Positions 40,101 to 50,602 of a stretch of 60,000 nt of DNA are shown piece after piece. Each line of letters starts with the position of its first letter. Position 1 is the first letter of the stretch. Source of the stretch: Membranipora membranacea (taxonomy: Eukaryota; Bryozoa; Gymnolaemata; Cheilostomatida; Membraniporidae); the NCBI GenBank assembly GCA_914767715.1, contig OU612068.1, positions 7,318,001 through 7,378,000 of the forward strand, read 5' to 3'. The notes beneath the pieces are model-generated. The model was given only the letters and a program-made list of their open reading frames with translations, made no database searches and was not told the origin of the DNA. The translations under genes and the position numbers were made by a program.

Positions 40101-41764
40101 TACCTAACACTGTTAGTGATGGCCAGGAGCAGCATATGTTCAGTAAGTATATCATATCATATCATATCAGGATGTTTGATAATATTATAGAGATTTTGTA
40201 CTTCTGCTTTTAATATGTTGGTATTATTCCAATCACAAAACGGAGTAGAGAATAGTAGATATAGAAAATGAGGTAGCAATGCTCATATGAGAGTTGTTAA
40301 AAAAGATGGTTGAGTATTAGGAGTGAAAGATTTAATCATCATTACACATATGTCCATCATAAGTTTACAACAGGTAATGATTACTAATTTATGAAGGCGA
40401 GTGCCCCGCCATGCAGGGATGAAGATGCGCAGTAAATACTCAACATAAAATACTAACTGGAATGTGCTCAGTATCGCGATAACAAGGCTCAAACTGAAAT
40501 ATGGCCAAAATATCAATCATTATCAATAATTACTGCATAACATTGGAGCGTTCGCGAGATACTCATCAAATAGCAGGAATAAAGATAATTTAACCGTTCC
40601 ATTTTCAGTTGGTAATGGAGATGAGCTGAACACTGCTAACATTCAGCTGATTGAGCTGACTGGACACGAGCTAACAGAGGCTGCCCAGCAGCAGACACAA
40701 GAGAATATACAAGTACAGACTGTCATGTTGGATAATCCTGATACTCAGATCACAACAGTGGCCACATTGTCAGGTGGAGATAACTTCAATTATTATACAG
40801 AAGCTACCGGACAAATGGAACAGATTCAGTCTGCTAATGGTACGCGTTAATCAGCATTATTGTTGACAAGATTTCTATTGAGGATTGACGGTACCAAACT
40901 GGTATCCACTACTAAATATATCAATGAACAAGGTCCCTCGCGCACTCACACTAACTTCATGCTACTGACTACCAAAATAAGCCTTAGTCATGCGCTGTTG
41001 TTATTGCTATTCCCTTTCTTGCCTTGTGAAATGTATAATAATCAGTTTTCTGAGCTTGATTTTAAGCCTTTGTTTTCCTCTCTCAGTTAGGTCTACTCTA
41101 ACCCACGCAGCATAGGAAAAAAGAGCTGAGTCGGGCTTAACTTGAAAACTGCTTGTAATAAGATAAAAATTCTTTTGTTCAACATCATCAAAAACCCGTG
41201 GGGACATAGATAGGAAATAAGTTTGATAGTAAAATAGTCCTTTATGTCAGCTACTGCCTGTTTTGTTGACAAATCTCGTGGAGTTTTTCATGGATTTCGT
41301 CACTAAAACTGAGATTTGAAAAACAATGGGCCCTTAAGTTTTCAATGTTGCCGATTCTCCATCTGAAAAAGATTTTGTCTTGCCAAGAAAAGTCCAATTG
41401 GGTGAGATAAGAGTACCTAACTGGAGAGAGGACAACTCCGAACATAGGTTTAAATTCAAACTGTCTATAACAACGTACTGTAATGTTGTGTACTATTTTC
41501 CAATTTTCAGATACCGGCTCCAAATCACAATCATCTAATCAGGCGACTCACATCAGTATTCTCAAAACTCATCAGCCTCCAGTGATTACTGTACAGGAGG
41601 AGACGATAATAGAGGACAATGTACACCATGAGCTGAGTACGCCTGTGGATATAGATGTACATGAGGTGATAGCTGATACTACAACAGTCGGTGTAACTGA
41701 TGGTGATGCTATGGATATACATGTAGAGATCGAAGGAGAGGTGCATGTGCAGAGTGACTCCTAG
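31170..41764 (+). CDS. ZFAT: ZFAT orthologue: AT-hook and multi-C2H2 zinc-finger regulator
   Basis: Nineteen coding exons: 31170-31386, 31631-31744, 31960-32225, 32414-32578, 32805-32990, 34535-34715, 34980-35228, 35515-35693, 35925-36053, 36350-36498, 36776-36864, 37175-37483, 38051-38127, 38474-38676, 38921-39066, 39385-39638, 40040-40142, 40609-40839, 41511-41764 (TAG). Total 3501 nt, 1166 residues, near vertebrate ZFAT. Order: an N-terminal C2HC finger; AT-hook KRRGRPRKT (exon 2); a second C2HC finger (exon 3); an acidic stretch; seven C2H2 fingers (exons 6-9); a spacer; ten more (exons 11-16); a finger-free Gln/acidic tail. Finger order and linkers follow human ZFAT, for example FECHICDRKFKKQSDRDRH and FKCGVCDYASRTKANL. 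A nuclear DNA-binding protein, linked in vertebrates to immune-cell survival and centromeric transcription. The exon 3 donor (GTTCGT) is weak. An AATAAA lies at 42006. Confidence 0.88.
33239..34491. mobile_element. 1.25-kb non-autonomous hAT-like DNA transposon in ZFAT intron 5
   Basis: A perfect 33-bp terminal inverted repeat begins CAGAGACTATAGATATAGAG at the left end and is matched by its reverse complement ending in CTATAGTCTCTG at 34491. The 7-bp sequence ATAAAAC flanks both ends (33232-33238 and 34492-34498) as a target-site duplication. The CAG.G-type terminus recalls hAT elements, whose duplications are normally 8 bp, so the class is tentative. The interior has no transposase I can recognise. 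The right end lies 43 bp upstream of ZFAT exon 6. Confidence 0.75.
38389..38425. repeat. Short hairpin: AGGGAGGGTGG...CCACCCTCCTT
   Basis: A purine-rich arm GGGAGGGTGG and its complement around a GTATATC loop, in the ZFAT intron before exon 14. A similar stem is at 58133-58170 and a degraded one at 45485-45520. Confidence 0.6.
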
Positions 41765-42005
41765 AAGTGCTAAATATGTAGTATAAGCTTGATATTTACC
41801 ACTAACAGATAATGATGAATTGTTCTCCTTGGTTTTGACCATAAACATATAAATTTATATGTTTAGGTTTTGACTAAGGGCAAGGTAAACGTTGAGGGTA
41901 AAGTTCATTTTTTCAATTTTCAAACAACCCTCAAAAATTGTAATGTGTAAATAGTGTAAATTATTTTAAACGCCTTTTGTCAATGTTTTTGATGTTATTC
42001 GTGAA

Positions 42006-42011
42006 AATAAA
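42006..42011 (+). terminator. ZFAT polyadenylation signal
   Basis: Canonical AATAAA 242 bp after the ZFAT stop codon, followed by GT-rich sequence. Distance and strand fit; the cleavage site itself is not visible. Confidence 0.6.
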
Positions 42012-43078
42012 GTTTTCGTTAAGCAATACATACATGATACAAAATTTATACTATTTGTGGACCTCAATATCAGCCACATCGAGAACAATCATATACATGG
42101 CGATTAATAAAAGATTTTGTGGATAAAAATCTGGATTTCACTTTAATTGTCAGAACCGCCATATTGGGACTAGTGCAAAGTGGGTCCAATTTCAGATCAG
42201 ATAGAACTGTTATGGATTGAAATTCAATATAATAAGTAGGTCTCGAACATATTTTGCCTCTTTCATAAATCATGCACAAGACCGAAGCATGGTCTAGCAA
42301 TTATTCAAACCTGAGTATACAATAATACTCAGGCCACCTTCATTACACTAACTTCTGCTTGATGTCTCAGATACTCCCCATAGCAATTATCCAATGAATA
42401 TCTTACTGCTTCACACATTGATATTGCTGCCCTGCCATCCTATCTCTGATGTTACAGCAGGAGTTGGGGACAGTTGTTACAGATATTATCTTATAAAATT
42501 GGTCATTCATAGTTGTCTTCTCTTGTAATCAAGAGTAGACAATAATGCTGTTCCAGAAACTTCCAATCAGGACATTTATTTTATTAGACCAAGAGCAAGA
42601 ACATATTTCTGATAAATGTGGGTGGGTGTTGAGGACTAACGCATTTTGCCATAGTAACACCTGTTTCCGCTTGTTTATCAACAAAACAAAAAGAAAATTT
42701 AGCACACTAGAATTTTCTTTCTCATTATTAGTCATCCATTCCAAGATTCTTGCTGAAGGCCTGCAGACACCAAATGAAACTTGTCAGGAACATTCACTTT
42801 TGAGAGCAAAATAACACTGTTTGGAATCACCTGCTAAAGTAAAAATAGGTAAGGTATAGGTAAAAAGTCTATCATAGAATATGAGTATATAATATCAAGG
42901 AGAAGCACAGACAGTAACCTAGTAGTCCTAGCTGTTACTCATGTAGTCTCATGGGCCACTGGGACTTACTTGACTTTACTTTGCAAATATCCAGTATCAA
43001 CCACTGGACATTGGTAAAGTAAACACAAATATTTCCCAGGGGCTATGCTGTTACTCCATGATAATATATATTAATTAA

Positions 43079-43354
43079 CTAGTGCAAAACAAAGCAGTGG
43101 GATTCATAAAAAATATCGCAAAGCAAAGCCCATAGAATATCACTCCTGATGAGAATTCTCTCAGATCAGAATAAACACGATACCCTATCCGCTGACTATG
43201 ATGAACTTGTAAACTGTAGATCGCAGGCAAATATGAAAACAAGGGCAGCTAAAAGAGGAGAGCCCACCTCTATCCAGGCATCGTCTGCCGTTTATCATAA
43301 CGGTTTCCTGCCACGAAGCATAAGGGACCTCCGGATAGGGTCTCAACAAAATTA
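43079..43354 (+). pseudogene. Degenerate LINE reverse-transcriptase C-terminal fragment
   Basis: Translation gives VQNKAVGFIKNI, then stops, then YHNGFLPRSIRDLRIG. These resemble the LQ.KA.RFI and Y..SFLPRTI.DWN motifs near the C-terminus of Jockey/CR1-type LINE reverse transcriptases, in the expected order but interrupted by stop codons. A relic; clade not assignable. Confidence 0.4.
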
Positions 43355-43926
43355 ACCTTAGAATGGCTACATGCCAGAATTCTGAAAATACCACTGCTCA
43401 AACAAATGCCTCAACAAATGAGGGACTCTGCTTTTATACCTGACATTGGACTGGTAGTTTACTAGTGTTCTAAAGTAATTGAGGTAAGAATTGAGGTAAG
43501 AATTCTTCTTCACTTGCATTTATTTTGGTACTGGTGGTCAGAATTTGCTTATACTGAATAACCTTTTAACATTGTCCTAGTGGCCTTTATGATATCATGA
43601 CATACATTTCATTTATGTGAGAGACAATCTTTGGATTGAAACAACCAATGCTCTGTAGTGCAGGCAGCAATCCGGAGTAGTTGTGTAGAATATACTTGTC
43701 CTCTGAGTTTCATTTTTGCGTGACAATGGGTTTCATAAAGGAGTCTGTAAAAACCGAAATTTGCATGATCATAGAGTCTTAGTGCTTAATGTGCTGTCAC
43801 CGCTATACACCTGTCAATGCAGTAGTGATATGCAGTGCAAGCCTACTCTCACAGCTGCTCACAGTATACCAAAGAGATCAGCGGTCATTGAGGACCTTGA
43901 GCATTACCAGAATTGTGGTTTAAACT

Positions 43927-44022
43927 GTTGCATTTCATTATCAACCACTTGGGTGGGGATAAGTGGTTGATAATGAAATGCAACTACCAGCTATCCCGAC
44001 ACAGTATAAGCGCTTAAACTAC
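43927..44022. repeat. Palindromic hairpin element, intergenic copy 3
   Basis: GTTGCATTTCATTATCAACCACTT is mirrored after a short GGGTGGGG loop, then the right end continues ACTACCAGCTATCCCGAC to GCGCTTAAACTA. The left outer arm is missing, so this copy is truncated relative to 9247-9385. Lies about 530 bp upstream of ARMC6. Confidence 0.7.
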
Positions 44023-44336
44023 CAGAATTGCATTTGTGTTAAACTTCCACTGGCAATGCATGCTTTGAAAGTGTCTGATTACCTCTTGATCGCTGTTGTA
44101 GTATACGACAATCAGATAATCTAGAAGATAACTGATTTTTTTCTTTATGAAACTTTTGAATGGAATACAAGATTAAAATGTATGGAGTGGTATTTTTGGG
44201 GGTTAAAAGTTGGATAGCGTGGCAACTAATAACAATGTTTTTCATAACGACAGTTGGCTCCTGACCTTGTCTAGAGGTTATTTCGAGCACTCATTGCTCA
44301 ATTTATTCTTCAGCAAGACCAATAATTGCAGGATCA

Positions 44337-44461
44337 TGACTCATGCTGACGATAATTCAAGTGTATGACATGGCAGCAGTCGCTCAGTCTGAGTCATGCA
44401 TGTGCAACAATGTTCAGCTTGATTAAGATGTAGCCCATGCACATGTGGCAAGTCTGAGTCA
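44337..44461. promoter_or_regulatory. Cluster of three AP-1-type sites upstream of ARMC6
   Basis: TGACTCA at 44337-44343 and TGAGTCA at 44390-44396 and 44455-44461, within 125 bp and 90-210 bp upstream of the ARMC6 start codon. CATGCTGACGA also occurs twice (near 44342 and 44479), recalling a Maf half-site. The blocks look partly duplicated. Regulatory role is inferred. Confidence 0.35.
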
Positions 44462-44549
44462 TGGTTCCATTATTAGTCATGCTGACGAAGGGTTCTAAGT
44501 ATTTATATTGCAAAGACTACTAAACTTTTAATTATTCACAGTGAGAAGC

Positions 44550-47145
44550 ATGGAGGGATTACCTGGTAAGCGCATAGTTCAGAGTACGTTTGACGATATG
44601 GTCAAAGAAAATATAGAAGATCTTGAGCTTGATCCTGAGACGGCGATAGCTGATGCTATTGAGGAGTTGAAAGCACAGGTAGGTTTATAACTTTTTACTT
44701 ATGTTGGGAGCCACACTCCGATATATTCTCAGATTAATGAAACATGGCCTAAAAAAAGGAATTGCTGATAAATTGATGATTTTTGGCCGCTTCCTACCTT
44801 TTTTTCAGTCTTACGATTAAGTGTGATAAGTTGCTTCAATTATTTCATTCCCTTCACGAATGTATCCCGATAAACTATGGAAATCGTAAAGTGCACTATT
44901 AATATTTCAGGGTATTGAGCTGAATAACATAGTTACAGACATGGTGATTACTGATGATGAGACATCATGGCATCCAGTTATAAACCTGACAGAACAGCTC
45001 AAAACTATCGACCCTTGTGACAAAGACATGCTACACACCTGTCTCGCTAAGCTTCAAGTAGAATGTGATAAAAGTCTTGGTCACCGAGTGCTTAGCTCTA
45101 AACATGCAAGTGGTTATCTGACATTGAATGATTGCTATAATAGACTAGAGCCTCAAGACATTGAATCCAAAGTTTGTGTACTCAAAACATACTGCTCATT
45201 CCTGAATGGACAGCCGGATCTAGTGGCTGTCGGCGCAATGGAAATGTATCTGGAGATCTCCGAAGATGAAAACGTAGACCTGAGTATTCTTGGTACCAGG
45301 TTGATCAAACTCAGCTGCATCATGCATGAAACAAACAGACAGACTTTTGTGTGTAAGTAATAGACTTACTTTTCTTTCCTAAAAACTTCTTGATAAATCT
45401 TGATAAATTAGAGTTGTTCTTCCAACTTTAAAGGGGTTACAACTTCAAACTGTAAACAAAATAAATGACTGATTGGCTGATTCCACCAGGGAGTTTGGGA
45501 CCAACCCTCCCTGATTCCACGATGTGCAACCTGGTTTGATACGGTGTTGAAAAACAATTCAATGTACCAGTGGCTAAACTTCAAGCCACCACATGACTGA
45601 TTCTGCTCAGGTTAATAAAGTTTTTGGGCAATGTGCTTCACTGAGCCATATCCCTCATTTCTCTGATGTCAAGATTTCTGTCCTTTTCTTACCTACAGCT
45701 ATGAACTTGATAATGAAAGTGGCTGATGTCATCAGAAAACATCAGTCTAATAAGACACTAGTGAAGGAGGCATGTCAGCTGTATAAGACCCTCACTTTGG
45801 ACGATGACCCCAGAGTACCATTTGGGAAGGCTCACGATCACGCTAAGATGATAGTGATGGAGGCCGAAGCGCTGGAACTTTTACTCGAAATTGCTAAAAG
45901 TAAGCAGAATTTGAGTATTTTGTAAGTAGAAAGATTACTACCAAATCAAATTTATTGTTTAGTAAACACACAAAATCCAAAGATATGAACTGAAGCAAAT
46001 GAAAACCATCCCTCTCTCATGTGAGAAAAAAATTGTCCTTGGAGAAAAGCAGTGATTTCCTTTTTTCTCCCGTTATGATTGGTTCAAAACAATAAACTAC
46101 CACGTTTTTAGCTCATGATGACGACAAGGTACTGGCTGAAATATTCTCCACTCTGGGAAAGCTTGCTGTCAGGAACGAATTTTGTCAGCGAATCGTCGAT
46201 CTGGGAGGTCTAGAACTTATGCTCCGGGTACTTCATAAAAATGTCGAAAATAAGGTAAGCCACTTGACAATATCTACAAGCGAGTTAACTTTTTAAAGCT
46301 ATGAACTACCTTCAATTGTTTCTTTTAATTTGATCTCCTACTAGCACACTTGTTACATTAATTGACTGAGGACTGACGGATATTCTTGATGCACATTCTA
46401 GGCGATTGTAACCAACATCGTTGGAGTGTTCAAAGCTATAGCTGGAAACGATAATGTGAAAGTAGCTGTCACCAAATCAGAAGCACCCAGTATAATAGTA
46501 GAAGCAATGGATCATCACCAATCATCAGAGCCCTTATGTGCGAACTCGTGTGCCTGTCTGGCTACCATATCACTGAGAAACCCACACAATGTAAAGAGAA
46601 TTATGGAGTGCCATGGTCATAGCGCTGTGATACAATGTATGAAAGTTCATCCAAAGTCCATTCAAGTACAGGTAAGATATGGTCATCATGTTTTGCTTGA
46701 TGAGTGTTTTTCCATCCAAATTCGCCCTTTGTTTGATGAATAACACCATGTCATGTCTAATCATCTATCATCTTACATCACAATAGTTTTTTTCTCAATA
46801 TCCAAGTATGTTCTGTGTTTGGTTAATAACACCATGTCATCAGCGATGGCCTAGTCAAGGAAAAGATTATGACCAAGTCAAAACATTTCCTCTTCTTATC
46901 CTTCACAGAAACAAGCATGCATGGCACTGCGCAACCTGATATCTCGATCAAGAGAGCATTGTGACGCGATCTTAGCTCTGGGAGCCGAAGAGCTTATCAA
47001 TCGTGCTATGGGAGTACAGGACTGTCATGACGAGGCGAAGGCTGCTCTGAGGGACTTGGGATGTAAAGTCGAGCTTATCTCAAGATGGAAAGGAGAAAAG
47101 GGACAAATAAAACAAGACCATGAATACTCTCAGGAGATGATTTAA
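44550..47145 (+). CDS. ARMC6: Armadillo repeat-containing protein 6
   Basis: Six exons: 44550-44678, 44911-45352, 45699-45899, 46112-46254, 46402-46671, 46909-47145 (TAA). Total 1422 nt, 473 residues, close to human ARMC6. The N-terminus [20 protein letters not shown] matches the KRISQETFD..V.EN family start. Later come [65 protein letters not shown] and [14 protein letters not shown], all in the family order, forming a run of armadillo helices. A soluble scaffold protein of poorly known role. The first exon is only 43 codons. An acceptor CACAG at 44537-44541 just before the ATG suggests an upstream 5' UTR exon. Confidence 0.93.
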
Positions 47146-47692
47146 CCACACAGTCACACTGCTTACAAGCGGTCTGTTTTTTATATAAATATGAAGGTAA
47201 TCCTTCAGTAGAAAAATAGTCTATATTTATTTGAAAGGTTCATCTACGAAATGCACTATTGCTTATATCATATTTTTAGGGAGTCTAGCACACATATTTG
47301 AACTGGTTTAGACAAAGTTACAGATGAAGTGTGGTACAGTCGGTTAAAAATAATTGCAAACAAGTGAATCTTGTTGGACATTAAGATGGCAGTGATCAGA
47401 AGAAAAAATTTAGCTTATATGATTTAAATATTACTGAAGCTTATACGAGTATCGTTGTTTGAAAGTTTTTTTTAAATAAAATAGCTACATATGTATAAGT
47501 AATATCAGTCACAGCATTCTTTGTTCAAGTCTTCTTTACCAAATCCAAGTTAATCATCCTTGCCTGCCATGAAAAGGATTATTATGGCAACCATGAAAAT
47601 TTCTCTAAATCAAGCTTATATGTCTCAGTGACACTAACTCCTGATCACATCATAGAGTATCAGTAGTTGATTACCGGACTCATTGGCGACAG
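47146..47692. other. Convergent gap between ARMC6 and PARP16
   Basis: 547 bp of AT-rich sequence shared by two converging 3' ends. A TTAAATAAAATA stretch near 47473 contains AATAAA and could end ARMC6 transcripts. No other feature seen. Confidence 0.5.
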
Positions 47693-50568
47693 CTATAGAA
47701 AACTGTGGTCAGTCCAACCCAGCCTATCAAATGTCTCTTCATAGATTTGTTGAAATCGTTTCCAGAATCGTTTTGAGCTAAGCAGTCCAATAAATATAAG
47801 TAGGAGGGTGTAGAATATGATAGGCACAATGTTACTATGGCGATGTAGCCACTGCACAAACGGTGACTGCTGTTCACCATTCCTGAAAATAAGGCAAAAA
47901 TTATGGTTATTGTAATTTTTGCCACACTTATCTTGTCTGCAGGGATAAAGAAACATTTCTGTCTAAAAGTTTTTAGCATAATTCTCACAAACCATTCAAT
48001 ATATTGCCTTAAGAAGCTTCCTTATCTATTACAACAATCTGTTCACAGCATGTTCGTAAAAAAACAATGTTGGCTTTGTTAGTATAAAAACATTATTTGT
48101 GTCACTAGCCTGGCACCTCCTTACTCAGTTAGCAGCGAGATAGTACGAGCCTTACCTGAGTGTTTGTTGTGATAGCGGGGTCGTTATTGTTTTCTTGACA
48201 TAAACTAGTAGATATTTGACTCTGACCATCTCGTTATTAGTCACTACCATATATTTATCCGGTACATCTCCGCCTTGACTGTTTGGTGCTCGGGTACCAG
48301 TGTTACGAACTGTGTCTGGTAATAATATCAACGTGGGTTTTACAAACAGGTTGATATGGTTATGTTTTTGTATGTGAGTTTCCAATATCCTCAATATCAT
48401 CAAACACTATCACTTTACTGAACACAACATCAGCCTTTGGAATCTGGACCTGTTAATATGTAGCTATTGTTTCCCCTGTTAGTGGTCTTATCATGAAAGT
48501 TGGATGATTCTTTTTTTAATATTTAACACACACAGCATGAACTTCCCTTCCTTAGATCTCACTCGATGGAACTACCTGATTTGTGTTTAACACTCTGATG
48601 ATCGATGACTTCACACAATGCGATGATACTCATTGAGTCTCCGAGTGTAGAGCTTAGCCATCCTGTAGCTCCCCATGAACTGAATCCCATAGCTACTGTC
48701 GGTTCAGTCGATAAGTATGTCCCCTCTCCATATAAAGAAGTCTGTGAAAATAGAAAGTTTTCTTCAATTCACCACATACCAGCATAAAGATGTGACAATT
48801 ACCAATCAGGTTTATTTAGATACACAATAGTGATAGACCCTGGCTGCATAAATTCAATCTTATTTGACACATTGTACAATTAGGTGATTACGGAGAACCG
48901 AGATATGTATGAAAATAGGTTATTAGTGATGTATGCTGGTTGCATGCACCCAATGAGACTTTATTTGACACATGGTACAATTACGTAATAACTAATAATC
49001 GTAATACATGGAAACCTGTTATCGTATCTGCCAACGCAGTTTAAAATGCCTCCCAAACTGACAGCATATAAAAATCAACAAGTCAAACGACCAGTCAAAC
49101 CTCGCATATTATTCATGCAGAATATAAATAGCCATGAAATAACATACCTTGTTCATGTGGGCGTGCAGACCATGACGGACTATTGAGTGGAAGTTTTCAG
49201 GTTTGCTCCCATGATAGGCATGTACTACTTTGTTGTCCCCTGCACGTTCTAAGAATGCTGCTTCAGATTGCTCATTATGCTCCAGTTCAAATAAGTATTG
49301 TGGTGTGGGCAGAGAAATTTGTTCGCCTGTGAGTTTCTGTAGATCTTGAAGCTAAGAAGAGACATAATGTGAGCTTACAGAGGTGTACGATGAGCAGTTG
49401 TCACGAGTTGTTCAATGTAAATGGTCGAACACACACACATACAGACACAGCCATTGACAAGATGCCAAACAAAGCAAGTCTTATCCTGCGTAAGCAACTG
49501 AGTGGTGTTGTTACCCTCAACTAATTTGATATCCTTGATGGCCTTGGGTTACAATTCTGCCATCACAGGTTGTAGATATTTCAAATGCATAAGTCTTCAT
49601 TCAAGACAGGAAGCGCACTAGTATATGTATTGGCTTGTAAAAAAAATCAATGAGGTGTGTCACATGGTACTTACATGCTTCAGAGGTTTTGAGCTCAATT
49701 TTGTCCTTTGGCTGGTGACAACCCAGTGTAGTAACTCTTCATGCGCTGATGTAAGCCTTAGTGTTTGTTCCTTGACATGAGAGAGATTGGGCATGGACTT
49801 GACAGTATCACGCTGGAATTTAAATGTACAACAAGGCATGGATCATTTGTTTGACAGCATGTGGACTATGGGTATTTATATTTGACGTTAGATGTTGATA
49901 AAAAAAATTCAGCTGTTATCTATAATCTGTAATCTAGGATCTGTTAAATTGGTCAAAAAATCTGATAAGTGGTATTGATGTCATGATTGGCTTGGGTCTC
50001 CGTGATGAGGCTCATGGATTTTAGCTGCACTACAGTTGCAGTGAGAACTCACATACATGCCTATGACTATGAATCACTTAAGTAATAGTAATTTGTATCA
50101 GCTTAATATTTATTTTATATAGATCAACTAATTCTAGGTGTACTTTCATCCGATTCATCCGATGGTTTGATCGCCGTCTGAGCTTGGGCTCCGTTAATTG
50201 GCGATATTTAGTGTTTACTTGATTGACTGTAGCACAGTTAATTGGAAATATGTCAGTAATGATCAGAAAGTCCATTATTTAGTTGTTATCATTTTTAATG
50301 GGGGTTTCATGTTTTAACAGCATTGAATTGTTATTATGAGTAAAAAAGAAAAAGGGGGGCTGTTTATGTTACTACTGAGCATCACCTCAGAGTGGGTACA
50401 TAATCTAAGGAAAGAAGTAAAGGAGGCACACTTGTATAAACCAAGTGTAAAAGAGAGGTCTGTCTGGTACAGTGAAGTCAAAGTAGATTCAGTGATTCCT
50501 AGATGCTATTTCGGGGCAAGATATATTTGTAGGTTTCATTTCACCTCCAGACCGGTTCGACCAAGCAG

Positions 50569-50602
<34 letters not shown>

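Larger units (their letters stand above)
41765..44549. other. Intergenic: ZFAT 3' flank to ARMC6 start
   Basis: Contains the ZFAT polyadenylation signal AATAAA at 42006-42011, a worn reverse-transcriptase fragment (43079-43354), a palindromic hairpin (43927-44022) and an AP-1-like cluster (44337-44461). The rest, including 42100-43050, shows no gene that I can support. Confidence 0.6.

Noticed and set aside
31170-41764. Interpretation of the zinc-finger gene as a generic KRAB/CTCF-type finger protein
   Set aside because: The AT-hook, the two C2HC fingers and the order and linkers of the remaining fingers follow ZFAT; there is no KRAB or the contiguous 11-finger block of CTCF.
42541-42814. 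89-codon + strand ORF between ZFAT and ARMC6
   Set aside because: No motif, no splice partners and an equally long antisense frame; not supported as a gene.
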